A DNA stretch of 64,000 bases from Pseudomonas capsici (GCF_017165765.1 NZ_JAFGZD010000006.1:62001-126000); one strand, 5' to 3'. Counted from the stretch's first letter, positions 34,658-44,668 are shown. The notes: generated from the sequence alone by a model not told the origin. Numbers and translations: made by a program.

Positions 34658-35530
34658 ATGCAATATGAGATCAATCACGCCGACCTGGCTCTGGTGCTGG
34701 CATTGGTGCGCGGACGCACTCTGGCGCGGGCGGCAGAATTGCTGCAGGTGGATATATCCACGGTATTCCGCTCCATCAGAAGGCTCGAAGCGGCATTGGG
34801 CACGGCGCTGTTCGAGAAGAACCGTCGCGGCTACATTCCCACCGACACGGCTCAGGCCATGTCCGAGCAGGCCGAACGAGCGGAGCTGGCTCTCAATGCC
34901 GCGCGCGTGGCCCTGCAACAAGGAGAAAATGTGGTCAGCGGCACGGTGCGCCTGACCTGCACCGACGCCGTCCTGCACAGTCTGCTGCTACCCGCCCTCG
35001 CCCGCTTCATGGCGGCCTACCCGGCACTGACCCTGGAGCTGGCGACCTCCAATACCTTTGCCAACCTGAGCCGCCGCGATGCAGACATTGCCCTGCGCCT
35101 GACCAATACGCCGCCCGAGCATCTGATCGGCCGTCAGCTGGGCACTGCTCACTACGTCATTTGCGGCCACCCGGATTATCGCGAGCCACTGCAGGAGTCC
35201 GCGAATTCAGTACCCTGGATCAGCCCGGACGATTCAATGCCGGACCATACCTCGGTGATCTGGCGCAGACAGGCATTTCCTGCCGTCGTGCCACGCTATC
35301 GATGCAGCAGCATGTCGGCCGTCTCGCAACTGGTGGCTGCCGGACTGGGTGTGGCGGCCATGCCCGACTTCACCGCCCGCAACCTGCCGGGCAGCGAGGT
35401 GCTGAGCCCTCCCCTGGAAGGCTGCAGCACCGACCTGTGGCTACTGACACGTCCCGATTGCCGGGCATTGCGTTCGGTTCAGGTACTGATGGACGAACTG
35501 ACACCGCTGCTGCGCAGCGCGCTGGAGTGA
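34658..35530 (+). CDS. LysR-family transcriptional regulator
   Basis: A 290-residue regulator with the N-terminal HTH (LALVLALVRGRTLARAAELL ... VDISTVFRSIRRLEAALG, about residues 8-62) and a substrate-binding-like C-terminal domain. The frame begins at 34622, but ATG 34658 (MQYEINHAD) gives the ordinary start. It diverges from the PuuD-like gene. Its final VLMDELTPLLRSALE is a normal end. The target is uncertain: it may control the PuuD-like gene or unlinked genes. Confidence 0.88.
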   Translation: MQYEINHADLALVLALVRGRTLARAAELLQVDISTVFRSIRRLEAALGTALFEKNRRGYIPTDTAQAMSEQAERAELALNAARVALQQGENVVSGTVRLTCTDAVLHSLLLPALARFMAAYPALTLELATSNTFANLSRRDADIALRLTNTPPEHLIGRQLGTAHYVICGHPDYREPLQESANSVPWISPDDSMPDHTSVIWRRQAFPAVVPRYRCSSMSAVSQLVAAGLGVAAMPDFTARNLPGSEVLSPPLEGCSTDLWLLTRPDCRALRSVQVLMDELTPLLRSALE

Positions 35531-35571
35531 AAAAGCAGCCATAAGCTTCAAGCTGCAAGCGTCAAACCCTT

Positions 35572-36183
35572 TCAGATCGATAGTTCAACAATTGCCGCCC
35601 TGGCCTGCTCGATCCCCTTGTTGCGCACTTCTTCGGTTTTCGATGCGCCTTCGGCTCTGACCACCTGCACATCGGTGACGCCCAGAAAACCGAAGAAGGC
35701 CTTTAGATAGCTTTCCTGAAAGTCCATATGCCCCGCCGGTCCCTGCGCATAAAAACCGCCACGAGCCGAGACGATAATGACCCGCTTGCCGACGGTCAGG
35801 CCGACAGGACCTTTATCCGTGTATTTGAAGGTACGCCCCATCTGCGCAATACGGTCCAGCCAGGCTTTCAGATGACTCGACACAGAAAAGTTGTACATGG
35901 GCGCGCCGATCACCAGCACATCGCTGGCCAGAAACTCGTTTACCAGCGCTTCCGATACCAGATGTTCCTGCCGGGCGCTGTCATCGACAGCGCTGCTACC
36001 GCCCGGACGGAATCCGGCTGCAATGGCACCATTAAGGTGTCTGATTTCGTTGAGAGCCAGATCGCGGTACTCAACCTGAGCATCGGGATGGCTGGCCTTG
36101 ATGTGAGCCACAGTGGCGGCAGACAGATCACGGGTTACAGAACTATTGCCCAGAATGCTGGAGTCGATATGCAGGATTTTCAT
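35572..36183 (-). CDS. azoR: FMN-dependent NADH-azoreductase
   Basis: A 203-residue flavodoxin-like quinone/azo reductase. It opens MKILHIDSSILGNSSVTRDL and carries the FMN-contact motif APMYNFSVSSHLKAWLDRI and VIIVSARGGFY. The reaction is two-electron reduction of quinones and azo dyes with NADH. The frame extends 23 codons upstream, but ATG 36183 gives the normal family N-terminus. It is 22 bp after a secreted hydrolase gene and probably cotranscribed with it. Confidence 0.9.
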   Translation of the reverse strand: MKILHIDSSILGNSSVTRDLSAATVAHIKASHPDAQVEYRDLALNEIRHLNGAIAAGFRPGGSSAVDDSARQEHLVSEALVNEFLASDVLVIGAPMYNFSVSSHLKAWLDRIAQMGRTFKYTDKGPVGLTVGKRVIIVSARGGFYAQGPAGHMDFQESYLKAFFGFLGVTDVQVVRAEGASKTEEVRNKGIEQARAAIVELSI

Positions 36184-36205
36184 TTCAGCCTCACGTTTAC
36201 GGGGG

Positions 36206-36997
36206 TTATCGGTTAGAGGATTCCTGGCCTGTTTCCCTGGCGGCCCGGTCAATCAGCGCAGCCACTTCTTCGGGGTGAGAAAGCAGAGACAGATGACTGG
36301 AGCGGATGGAGGTGATTTGTGCGCCAATCTGCCGGGCAATGACCTTCTGCACGTCGGGAGGCAGAGCCTTGTCACTTTCCGTCTGCAGATACCAGCTGGG
36401 CTTTTCATGCCAGGCCGCATGCCGGACCTTTCCGGCAAAACTGTCCGCCGATATGGGCTGCTGGACCGCGGCCAGTTCCTGTACCTTTTTCATGGGCAGA
36501 TCCGCTGCCATGACCTGCTGAAATGCCTGGGGATCGTCCAGCCAGATCAGGCCTTGATCATCGGGTACCAGCCCCTCCATGGGGGCATCGAGCCTGTGCA
36601 ACAGATCGGCCACCGACTCACCGCTGTCGGGAACCAGCGCGCTGAGATAGACCAGGCCTTTGACATTGTCTTCATTACCCGCCTGGCTGATCACGGCCCC
36701 GGCCCAGGAGTGGCCCACCAGCAGCACATCGCCCTTCTGGCGTTTCAGCACTCTTTCGGTGGCAAGGACATCATCGTCCAGTGAAGTCAGCGGGTTCTGT
36801 ACCGCGGTGACGCGATAGCCCCTGGCCTGAAGTCTGGCAATGACAGGAGACCAGCTGGAACCATCGGCAAATGCGCCATGCACCAGCACGATACTGCGCA
36901 CGCCCTGCTCTGCAGGGGCGGCCATGCTCTGCCCGGCACTGAACAGCATCGTCAATCCGAGCGCCGCAGCGAGTTGGCCAGATTTGAGAAACTTCAT
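36206..36997 (-). CDS. Secreted alpha/beta hydrolase
   Basis: A 263-residue hydrolase with a signal peptide (MKFLKSGQLAAALGLTMLFS ... SMAA). The alpha/beta fold begins IVLVHGAFADGSSWSPV. The nucleophile elbow is VLLVGHSWAGAVI with Ser in GHSWAG. The acid/His region is RSSHLSLLSHPEEV. Proteins with HGAFADGSSW are often esterases of small aromatic or plant-derived esters; the true substrate is unknown. It is divergent from the AraC-type regulator at 37121. Confidence 0.85.
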   Translation of the reverse strand: MKFLKSGQLAAALGLTMLFSAGQSMAAPAEQGVRSIVLVHGAFADGSSWSPVIARLQARGYRVTAVQNPLTSLDDDVLATERVLKRQKGDVLLVGHSWAGAVISQAGNEDNVKGLVYLSALVPDSGESVADLLHRLDAPMEGLVPDDQGLIWLDDPQAFQQVMAADLPMKKVQELAAVQQPISADSFAGKVRHAAWHEKPSWYLQTESDKALPPDVQKVIARQIGAQITSIRSSHLSLLSHPEEVAALIDRAARETGQESSNR

Positions 36998-37120
36998 GGG
37001 GAAACGCCTGAATGACTTGATGGAGAAAAGTCTATAGAGGCTCTCGAAAAGGCATCAGATGGCAAACCAGACATGTTTCATGCAAAACTCGCCAATGCGT
37101 GACATTCATCAGGAGTCCCT

Positions 37121-38122
37121 ATGCGCATTGCGATCGTTGCCGTGGATGGCAGCCTGCTGTCGGCGATTGCCGGTCTGTCGGATATGTTCTGGATCACCAA
37201 TCAGGCATTGCGCAGCCCGCCGCAAGGGGCTGCAAAAAGCCTCATCAATCAGGCCGGTCTCGAATTCGAAACCACCATCGTCAGCGCCGATGGCAAGGTC
37301 ATGCGCGACCCTCAGGGTCGGCAGATTCCGGTGGACGGCTCGTTTCATGACCTGACCGATTGCGATGTCGCCCTTGTCACCGGGATGGCCCTCGGGCCGG
37401 ACGGGCTGCCGCCGTTATCCGACTCGATCCGTCAGGCCGCGGACTGGCTCAAGAGCAGCCACGAAAAAGGCATGCTGATTGGCGCAGCCTGTGCCGGTGG
37501 GTTTGTGCTGGGGGAGTCCGGCCTGCTGAACGGCAGACGCTGCACCACCACATGGTGGCTGCATCACGCCTTCAAGCAACGCTTTCCGAGGGCACTTCCC
37601 GTCTGGGGCACGGCCGTGGAAGAACAGGACGGAATCATCACCACAGGAGGTCCGCTGTCCTGGGTCGACCTGGCCCTGCATGTGATCAGACGTCAGGCCG
37701 GGGCCGAAGTCGCCAGGCTGGCCGCGGACATTTCCGTTGCCGACAGCCTGCCGCTGCCACAACTGGTGTATGCGCCTCGGGGGTTCGTCAATGCAGCCGA
37801 TCCGTTATTGCTGCAGGCAGAACAGATCATCCGCCATATCAATCCCGAACTGACAGCAGGAGGCTTGGCAAAAGCCCTGAACATGAGCGAGCGAACCCTG
37901 CATCGCCGGCTCAAGGAACTGACCAATGAATCCCCCAAGACGTTCATCACTCGGGTCAGGATAGAAACCGCCTGCGTGCTTCTGGAAACGCCGGGCAGCA
38001 GCGTCAAGCAAGTGGCTCTCAAGTGCGGCTACAGCGAAGAAACCGCATTCCGCCGCGCCTTTATCCAGTCGACCGGCATGACACCCGCCGATTACAAACG
38101 CTGGTCGAACGGGCGCAATTGA
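37121..38122 (+). CDS. GATase1-like AraC-family regulator
   Basis: A 333-residue regulator with an N-terminal DJ-1/PfpI-like domain (MRIAIVAVDGSLLSAIAGLSD, then GAACAGGFVLGESGLLNG with the nucleophile-elbow Cys) and a C-terminal AraC double HTH (about 235-325: ALNMSERTLHRRLKELTNES, VKQVALKCGYSEETAFRRAF). It belongs to the GlxA-type group. It lies divergent from the secreted hydrolase and AzoR genes, 123 bp away, so these are reasonable targets. The ligand is not known. Confidence 0.9.
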   Translation: MRIAIVAVDGSLLSAIAGLSDMFWITNQALRSPPQGAAKSLINQAGLEFETTIVSADGKVMRDPQGRQIPVDGSFHDLTDCDVALVTGMALGPDGLPPLSDSIRQAADWLKSSHEKGMLIGAACAGGFVLGESGLLNGRRCTTTWWLHHAFKQRFPRALPVWGTAVEEQDGIITTGGPLSWVDLALHVIRRQAGAEVARLAADISVADSLPLPQLVYAPRGFVNAADPLLLQAEQIIRHINPELTAGGLAKALNMSERTLHRRLKELTNESPKTFITRVRIETACVLLETPGSSVKQVALKCGYSEETAFRRAFIQSTGMTPADYKRWSNGRN

Positions 38123-38152
38123 ACGGCCTTTCGGATACATCCGGTCCTGCGC

Positions 38153-39427
38153 TCAACTGCTGTGCAGCCGCACTTCAAACCGGCAGCCATTGGGCTCACG
38201 GCTGGTCAGCAGCACCTGCCACTGCTGGTTGGCACAGATGCGTTGTACCAGTGAAAGCCCCAGGCCCAGACCATTGCCTCGTTGTTCATCGCCCCTGACA
38301 AAGGGTTGAAACATTTCCTGCTGCTTCTCGACGGGAATCCCTATGCCGCTATCTTCGACAACAAAGCTGTCCGCCCTCAGGGTCAGGCGAATGAAACCCT
38401 GGTCGGTGTAGTGCCAGGCATTACGCAGCAGGTTGCCCATGACCGAATGCAGAAGTGTCGCGTTGTAGAGGGTGTCGGATGTTTCGAGAGGTTCATGGAT
38501 CAGCTCCAGGCCTTTCTGTCCGATGGGCTCCCTCCAGAATTCGACCAGTTCCCTGGCCACCATCGACAGTGTCGAACGCGGTCCCTGACTGGGTTGATTG
38601 CTTTCGGCACGCGCCAGCAGCAGAAAGGTTTCCACCAGTTGCTGCATGGCGGCACTGGCTCTGGCAATGCGCACCACCTGTGAATGAGAGCGCGGGTCCA
38701 GGCTCGGATTTTCCAGCAGCAGTTCACTGGAGCTGATCAGAATCATCAAGGGCGTGCGCAGCTCATGGCTGACGTCACTGGTAAACAGCTTCTCGCGCCC
38801 CAGTGCGGCACGTAGCTGGTCCATGGTCTTGTCGAACGCCAAGGCCAGGGTGCCCACTTCGTCCTGGGCATATTCGGGGGCCAGTGCAGGGGCCAGGCCC
38901 ATGAACTGTTCACGCTGCCGGACCTGGCGAGACAGGCTTACCACCGGCGCAATCACGCGATGGGCCAGCAAACGCCCCAACAGAATGGCCAGCAGCACGC
39001 TCAACACAAAGCTGATGAAGACCACGACCAGCAGGATTCTTTCACGCTTGATGGAGCTGTACAGGTCGCGCAACAGCACATACTTGCGGCCGCTCACGGA
39101 TTCGACCATCGCGTGATAAGGGCGGTTTTCCCAGGTCAGCTCATGAAAACCTTCGCCAAGCTCCTCAAGAGAGGGCGTCATCGCCAGGTCCCCCGCTCCG
39201 CCCTGAACGTAGAACAGCGAACGCTTATAAGGCCGATGCCGCCAGTCATCTGCGTTCTCCATCATCAATAGCCGGTGCAAGTCACTGCCGAGTGTGATGA
39301 TGGCCAGCCTCTTCTCGACAACATGGACTGTAGCAACGACACCTATCGCAAAAACTCCGGCAATCAGTGCGCTCATCAACGCAAAAACCGTGACGATACG
39401 TTGCTTCAGGCTGTGCTTGTTTTCCAT
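38153..39427 (-). CDS. Membrane sensor histidine kinase (orphan)
   Basis: A 424-residue kinase. A first membrane helix (about 12-34) and a second (about 130-152) flank a periplasmic sensor loop of about 95 residues. A HAMP-like linker follows, then the H-box FTSDVSHELRTPLMILISS, N-box NLLRNAWHYTD, G1 VEDSGIGIPVEKQQEM and G2 GNGLGLGLSLVQRI. No response-regulator gene is adjacent: trehalose synthase lies upstream, and the AraC-type regulator ends on the other side. The signal is not predictable. Confidence 0.9.
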   Translation of the reverse strand: MENKHSLKQRIVTVFALMSALIAGVFAIGVVATVHVVEKRLAIITLGSDLHRLLMMENADDWRHRPYKRSLFYVQGGAGDLAMTPSLEELGEGFHELTWENRPYHAMVESVSGRKYVLLRDLYSSIKRERILLVVVFISFVLSVLLAILLGRLLAHRVIAPVVSLSRQVRQREQFMGLAPALAPEYAQDEVGTLALAFDKTMDQLRAALGREKLFTSDVSHELRTPLMILISSSELLLENPSLDPRSHSQVVRIARASAAMQQLVETFLLLARAESNQPSQGPRSTLSMVARELVEFWREPIGQKGLELIHEPLETSDTLYNATLLHSVMGNLLRNAWHYTDQGFIRLTLRADSFVVEDSGIGIPVEKQQEMFQPFVRGDEQRGNGLGLGLSLVQRICANQQWQVLLTSREPNGCRFEVRLHSS

Positions 39428-39463
39428 GGACTTTCCGACAACAGGACAATGCTCGACGACCCG

Positions 39464-39493
39464 AAATCACTCAAGCCTTCAGGCGTGAGTGAT
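39464..39493 (-). terminator. Hairpin after trehalose synthase
   Basis: The arms AATCACTCAAGCC and GGCGTGAGTGATT pair at 12 of 13 positions around a TTCA loop, 27 bp past the trehalose synthase stop. On the minus strand a short T-run (TTTCGGG) follows, so it probably separates this gene from the histidine kinase downstream. Confidence 0.65.
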
Positions 39494-39520
39494 TATCGGG
39501 GAGCGGATGTCATGATTTCG

Positions 39521-41593
39521 TCAAGAAATGGTGCTGACCACGCGCAATGCCAGTCCCTCGTAGGCATCCAGAGTAATGGTGAATTCGCCCTCGGACGTCA
39601 GATCCCCTTCCACTCGCTCATTGATGATGTCAACCACAAGACCGGCAGCGATGTCCGGCAGGTGCAGGGTTTCGACAATGGTCTGAGAACTGAAGTTGAG
39701 AGCCGTTATCTGAATGCCCTTGTCGGCGGGCAACTCATGGACCATCACCAACAGGCCGGGATGCTCCACATCGGGGATCAATATCTGGCGACTGGCGGCA
39801 ATGTCGTAGGCTCGACGCACGGCGAGTATTTTCTTGAGCTGCGAGGCGAACGAGTCCGGACGCTGCAACTGGCTGATCAGGCTGCCGTACAGGGTTTTGG
39901 GGCGAGGCATATTGCCGGCGGAAAACTCTGCCTCCGGGTCAAGATCCACCAGATCATAGGCCCCGCGATGAATCCAGCGTGTATCGCCGTCCTGCATCAA
40001 ATGCTGGACCTGCTCGGCAGGCAATGGCAATGCCCCCACCAGATCCCAGCCGGACAGGGCGAAAACCCCGGGCTGCATGGCGTTGTACATCACCAGCAGC
40101 AAGTGGATGTGCTGGATCTGCCTGATATCTGCCTCGGTGATGGTATCGAGATCACGAATCCCCAAGGCTGCCGTAATGATACTGGCCGTGGTGCAGGACA
40201 CACCATTGGTGACGAATTTGAGGTTGTAGGGGGCATGCTCTCCCGCCAGGTGCTCGTACATCTCTTCGCGGATATGCTCGCGCAGGATATTTCCGGGAAA
40301 GGTCTGCCCCTGATAGTGGTACGTGTCATGGGCATGCAGGGTCCAGAAATGCACCAGTTCCAGGGTCAGTTCATCATGGTTCTGCAACGCATGGATCAAG
40401 GACGCCGGATCGATGCCGAACGCATGCACCTGACGCAGCATGAGACGCAGAAACTCGGTGGTGCCGGTCACCAGTGCATGCTGATAGGCAGGCCGAGTAA
40501 TGAAGTCATAGGACAGATCGGCACCGCCATGGGACATGGCTGCGATATCGTCCAGGGTCAGGTTCAGCTCCTGAAAGCTGAAACCGCCCGCCTTGCGGAT
40601 CGCGCCACCCAGCAACTGGTTGCCGGTAATCGACAGCGGATGGCTTTCCGACCAGGCGGTACCTTCGGCCTTGCGTTCCACGCCCAGAAAACCGTTGGCA
40701 TCCAGCCGCAGAACTCTGGCGCCCATGGCATCGATGGCATGCAGTGCATCGCCGATGATCATCTGCTGCGCGGCAAAACTGGGGTCCAGCCAGTTGAGCG
40801 AGGGTTGACCTTCCTTGAAGTAATGCAGGTAAACCCAGCGCCGGGCCTTGCCATCCACACCATGAACGACGGCTGTGGCACTCCAGTCGGTTTCCTTGAC
40901 ACCCGGCTCGAAGAAAATGACCCGCTGCAATTGTCCGACGATGTAATGCTTGTCCCGGAGCTGATCGACCACCTCGGGCATCAGGTTGATTGCATCCCTT
41001 CCAGCAGGCACATCCGGCAACAGTGACCAGTCCTCCTCGCGGATCTCCACCATGTGGTAGAGGCCGGGGTAATCCTCATAGGCCATTTCCGCCAGGCGGA
41101 AATCGGCGCCTTTGCCGGTATGTGACGGAATCACATCATCAATGATGACCGCATTGTGCGCAGCAGCGATACGACTGAGATTCAGTAACTGGGCTTCGGT
41201 ACCCAGTTGCGGGTCGATACCGAAACTGATCCGGTCGAAATTGCCGTCGATGCTGGGGGTGAGACTGCGACCTTGCAGGCCACCGGAAAGCTTGAGCGGT
41301 CCGTTATGGATACCCTGGATGCCGATCTCGGACAATGAGTGCCAAAGCGCTTCATCCCCCAGAGCCTCCAGAACCGAACCGCCTTCACGGGTGATGATCG
41401 ACGCCGGATAAGCTGTGAACCAGACAGAAGCTATCGCCGAAGCATCTCTGGGACGGGCCTGGGCAAAGGGGCGCTGCCATAACCTGCCCTGTCCGCCATA
41501 GGATTTGGCCCGCTGCCTTGCGGTATTGAGCATCGATTGTTCAACCAGCCAGTCCAGATACTGCTTGTCCGGTGTCGTCATAGGTTCAGTCAT
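39521..41593 (-). CDS. treS: Trehalose synthase (maltose alpha-D-glucosyltransferase)
   Basis: A 690-residue GH13 enzyme that interconverts maltose and trehalose by intramolecular rearrangement. The sequence reads like the Pseudomonas (stutzeri-type) trehalose synthase: [43 protein letters not shown], the nucleophile region [16 protein letters not shown], the acid region [12 protein letters not shown] and [22 protein letters not shown] 41593 is taken; ATG 41581 is also possible. It is a stand-alone gene here, next to a broken LysR gene. The likely role is osmotic and desiccation protection. Confidence 0.92.
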   Translation of the reverse strand: MTEPMTTPDKQYLDWLVEQSMLNTARQRAKSYGGQGRLWQRPFAQARPRDASAIASVWFTAYPASIITREGGSVLEALGDEALWHSLSEIGIQGIHNGPLKLSGGLQGRSLTPSIDGNFDRISFGIDPQLGTEAQLLNLSRIAAAHNAVIIDDVIPSHTGKGADFRLAEMAYEDYPGLYHMVEIREEDWSLLPDVPAGRDAINLMPEVVDQLRDKHYIVGQLQRVIFFEPGVKETDWSATAVVHGVDGKARRWVYLHYFKEGQPSLNWLDPSFAAQQMIIGDALHAIDAMGARVLRLDANGFLGVERKAEGTAWSESHPLSITGNQLLGGAIRKAGGFSFQELNLTLDDIAAMSHGGADLSYDFITRPAYQHALVTGTTEFLRLMLRQVHAFGIDPASLIHALQNHDELTLELVHFWTLHAHDTYHYQGQTFPGNILREHIREEMYEHLAGEHAPYNLKFVTNGVSCTTASIITAALGIRDLDTITEADIRQIQHIHLLLVMYNAMQPGVFALSGWDLVGALPLPAEQVQHLMQDGDTRWIHRGAYDLVDLDPEAEFSAGNMPRPKTLYGSLISQLQRPDSFASQLKKILAVRRAYDIAASRQILIPDVEHPGLLVMVHELPADKGIQITALNFSSQTIVETLHLPDIAAGLVVDIINERVEGDLTSEGEFTITLDAYEGLALRVVSTIS

Positions 41594-41688
41594 CCACGTC
41601 CATTAGCTCAAAACAGACCGCAGGCGACCTGTCCCGAATTCACTACCTATGGGTATGAGCGCCGGCGATGGAAAACGTTGCATCCGGT

Positions 41689-42560
41689 TTACGTGGCCAG
41701 ACGCTGAACCGGAACAAGGGACGGTTTTTTCAGGGTCTGCAGCACGGCATTGGACGCATTGGACAGCAGCGATGTGGGCCGAGCAATGACGCTGATATTG
41801 CGCATGATCACCGTAGGTAACGGAACGGGCTCAAGGTCGCGGAAACGACCGGTCAGCAAGGCGCTGGGCAGGATCGAAATGCAATGTCCCTTGACTACCA
41901 GGTCCAGCAGAGTTTCCACGCAGCTGAGTTCGCCCCGATGGCTGAAGCGCAACTGGGCCGAGGCCAGATGATTGTGCAGTCGCTCCAGACCCGGATGACG
42001 CCAGGCGACATAGCGCACGGTTTGCGAGAGCTCGGTAAAGCTGCGCATCGAAGGTTGTCGGCTCTTGGCGCAGGCCAGCACGTAATAGTCGGACCAGTGA
42101 TGATGCTCGATATAGTGCTCGCTCAACACTGTGCTGGGCAGAATCAGGATATCGGCCAGCTCTTTTCTCAAGGGATCCAGGGAAGGGTTCTGTTCGTTGC
42201 TGTGCACAACGCTCAAATGGATATCCGGGTAAAACCGGGCCAGGAAATCCAGTGATGTATCCAGACTCGTTTCGAGAATATGGGTGAAATAGTGGATGGT
42301 GACGGTACCGCTGGCCCCATTTTTTTTAGTTGCTCAAGCGTCGCCATGATGTTTCCCAGGGTCTGGGTAATGACTTTTCCTTCCGGGGTCAGGGTGCAGC
42401 CTGTGCGGCTGCGGATGAACAGGCGTTTTTCGAAGAAATCCTCAACCTCCTTGATGGCGTAGCTGATATTGGACTGACTGCAACCCAGAATGGCCGCAGC
42501 CTCCGAGAAAGAACCATGCAATGCAACGGCTTGAACGACTTTGAAGAAATGGGTTTTCAT
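41689..42560 (-). pseudogene. LysR-family regulator split by a one-base loss in an A8 run
   Basis: The N-terminal part runs from ATG 42560 (MKTHFFKVVQAVALHGSFSE, HTH CSQSNISYAIKEVEDFFEK) to MATLEQLKK. The C-terminal part continues in another frame from ASGTVTIHYFTHILETSLD through SVVHSNEQNPSLD to the stop at 41689. The break is at an eight-T run on the plus strand (42320-42327). A ninth base restores one frame of 290 codons, the normal LysR length, reading LKKNGASG. This could be real inactivation, slippage-based switching or a sequencing error. The neighbour is trehalose synthase. Confidence 0.8.
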
Positions 42561-43011
42561 ATTTCCTGCACTCTGGACGTGGCGAAATGGGCGCGGGCCT
42601 GCAATTGAGCAGGTTGGTGAAGGGAATACAAGAAGCCCCGCAAACGCAATCCCGCTGCCTGCCAAAGGACAGTTCAGAGGGATGATTCAGGCGAGGTAAA
42701 GCGACCGCTGCATTTTTCGAGAAAAAGATGCGTTACGCACAAGTACGCAACGGTCATCAGTGATGCCCCCGCATGGCTGACTGACTGTCAGCCAGAGGTA
42801 ATATCGGCACCGAGGCTTGCGAAAAAGCAGAAAACAAACGTAACGGCAGGATGGCTCAGGTTTTGTACGAAAACTCGGCGAGCGGTACTCAGGCAGGCGA
42901 AACAGGCAAGGAACGGTCGGAGTCGCGCCCGACTTTACTGGGTGTAAATAAGCATTCCGAGCCCGGTTTCAACGCAGCATGAGCGACGCGCAGCCAGTTT
43001 ACGTGCAAAGC
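42561..43011. other. Non-coding gap of about 450 bp
   Basis: No supported gene on either strand. The stretch 42870-42995 contains a short inverted repeat (TTTAC-TGGGT-GTAAA, 42934-42948) within a sequence that looks like a degenerate dispersed repeat or old mobile-element remnant, but I cannot name it. The small open frame at 42935-43222 on the minus strand overlaps the DJ-1 gene and is a shadow. Confidence 0.4.
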
Positions 43012-43617
43012 CTAGTCGTTTTCGGTCCAGTCGAAGTCTAGTTGCAGTGCGGTACGTTCCGCCAGTTCGCGGCTGTGCAGGCGTTCGACCAAGTGCAGAC
43101 TCATGTCGATACCGGCGGAAATGCCTGCTGAAGTCACGAAGGCCCCTTCGTCGACCCAGCGCAGGGTGCTCAGCACATCGATGGAGGGGAACATTTCCTT
43201 GAGATCGGCGATGTCTTCCCAATGAGTGGTGACCTGCTTGCCCGCCAGCTTGCCGGTCTTGGCCAGCATGAAGGCACCGGTGCAGACGGCGGCAACCACA
43301 CGACCGGGTACGGACTGGTCGCTGATCCAGTGGATGACATCCGGCTTTTCCAGTTCGGCATTCACCACGCCGCCCGGCACAATCAGGCAGTCCATGGCCG
43401 GGTGATCGTGGATCGAATAGTCCGGGTCGACCTTCAGGCCGGCCCTGGCGCGTACCGAAGCGGTGCTTCGGCCGATGGTGAATACGTTGAACAGTGGCCG
43501 TTCGTCGCGGCTCTTGCGTGCGTGCATGCGTGTGGCAGTGGTGAACACTTCATAGGGCCCTGCGAAGTCAAGGACTTCGACGTCGTCATAGACATAGATA
43601 CCGATATTGAGTGACAT
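43012..43617 (-). CDS. DJ-1/PfpI-family protein
   Basis: A 201-residue class I GATase-like protein. It begins MSLNIGIYVYDDVEVLDFAGPYEVF. The nucleophile elbow is VVAAVCTGAFMLAKTG (Cys in the CTGAF motif), followed by KQVTTHWEDIADL and FVTSAGISAGIDMSLHLVE. Relatives include isonitrile hydratases and glyoxalase-type DJ-1 proteins; the reaction here is unknown. It is divergent from a GlxA/FtrA-type regulator with an inverted repeat between the two. Confidence 0.87.
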   Translation of the reverse strand: MSLNIGIYVYDDVEVLDFAGPYEVFTTATRMHARKSRDERPLFNVFTIGRSTASVRARAGLKVDPDYSIHDHPAMDCLIVPGGVVNAELEKPDVIHWISDQSVPGRVVAAVCTGAFMLAKTGKLAGKQVTTHWEDIADLKEMFPSIDVLSTLRWVDEGAFVTSAGISAGIDMSLHLVERLHSRELAERTALQLDFDWTEND

Positions 43618-43653
43618 GAAGGGGCTCCAGAGTACTTGGTGACAGCCGTCAGA

Positions 43654-43689
43654 TTACCCAGTAGCATCACACCGAACTACTGTCGGTAA
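43654..43689. promoter_or_regulatory. Inverted repeat between divergent DJ-1 and AraC-type genes
   Basis: TTACCCAGTAG (43654-43664) pairs with CTACTGTCGGTAA (43677-43689) over 11 bases, with two unpaired bases in the right arm. It lies centrally in the 97-bp divergent promoter gap, a natural place for the operator of the AraC-type regulator. Confidence 0.4.
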
Positions 43690-43714
43690 TGCCAATATCC
43701 GGTAACATCGCGCC

Positions 43715-44668
43715 ATGAAAAACCATCTCGTCGTTGCCCTCATCTACAACCAGCTCTGCACCTTCGAATTTGGCTGCACGGTGGAAGTCTTTGCTCTGAA
43801 ACGACCTGAACTGGGCGTCAACTGGTATGAGTTCGCAACCTTCCCGGTGGATGATGGCCCGATCACTGCAGCCGGCGGCATTACCATCGTGCCGACGCCC
43901 GGTGACGTGCTGCTGGAAAACGCCGACACCATCATCGTTCCCGGCTGGCGCGGGGTAGAATCCGCAATCCCGCAGCGGCTTATCGAACAGCTTCAGGCAG
44001 CCCATGCACGCGGGGCACGTATCTGCTCGATCTGCACCGGAGCCTTTGTACTGGCGGCGGCTGGCTTGCTCGATGGGCACAAGGTGACCACCCACTGGCG
44101 TTATACCGACCTGCTGGCGACCATGTATCCGGGCCTGACCATTCAGCCCAACGAGTTGTATGTCGACCAGGGCAATATCGTCACCGCTGCCGGCTCTGCC
44201 GCGGGCCTGGACATGATGCTGCATCTGGTGCGCAACGATCACGGCTCCCGGGTCGCCAACATGGTGGCGCAACGCATGGTGATCCCGCCCCATCGCGAAG
44301 GCGGACAATCCCAGTACGCCTCACGGCAACTGGTAGCCGCCGCCGATGGGCCGATATCCAACCTGATGGACTGGATCCGCAGCGACCTGCAACGCCCGCA
44401 CACCATCAAGGAAATGGCCTCCCGTGCCGCCGTCAGCACCCGCACCCTGCACCGCAGCTTCATGGAAAGCACCGGGCTGACACCTTATGACTGGCTGCTG
44501 GGCGAGCGCATCGCATACGCCAAGGAATTGCTGGAATCTTCGCGAATCCGCCTCAATGAGGTGGTAGACAGAGCAGGGTTTGGCTCGGAAGAGTCCTTCC
44601 GCCGACATTTCCGCAATCTGGTGGGTATCAGCCCCAGCAGCTACCGCAAGCAGTTTGCCAGGGCCTGA
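43715..44668 (+). CDS. AraC-family regulator, GlxA/FtrA type
   Basis: A 317-residue regulator. The N-terminal DJ-1-like sensor reads VVALIYNQLCTFEFGCTVEVF and ICSICTGAFVLAAAGLLDG. The C-terminal AraC HTH pair is IKEMASRAAVSTRTLHRSF and LNEVVDRAGFGSEESFRRHF. The sensor half resembles the neighbouring DJ-1/PfpI protein (both carry CTGAFxLA and KVTTHW/QVTTHW), which suggests a shared ligand or common origin. It probably controls the divergent DJ-1 gene. Confidence 0.9.
   Translation: MKNHLVVALIYNQLCTFEFGCTVEVFALKRPELGVNWYEFATFPVDDGPITAAGGITIVPTPGDVLLENADTIIVPGWRGVESAIPQRLIEQLQAAHARGARICSICTGAFVLAAAGLLDGHKVTTHWRYTDLLATMYPGLTIQPNELYVDQGNIVTAAGSAAGLDMMLHLVRNDHGSRVANMVAQRMVIPPHREGGQSQYASRQLVAAADGPISNLMDWIRSDLQRPHTIKEMASRAAVSTRTLHRSFMESTGLTPYDWLLGERIAYAKELLESSRIRLNEVVDRAGFGSEESFRRHFRNLVGISPSSYRKQFARA

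Noticed and set aside
39275..41026. 583-codon open frame on the plus strand
   Set aside because: It is antisense to trehalose synthase, which is clearly the real gene by its GH13 motifs.
42935..43222. 95-codon open frame on the minus strand
   Set aside because: It overlaps the DJ-1 gene in another frame and is His/Arg-rich, a shadow.
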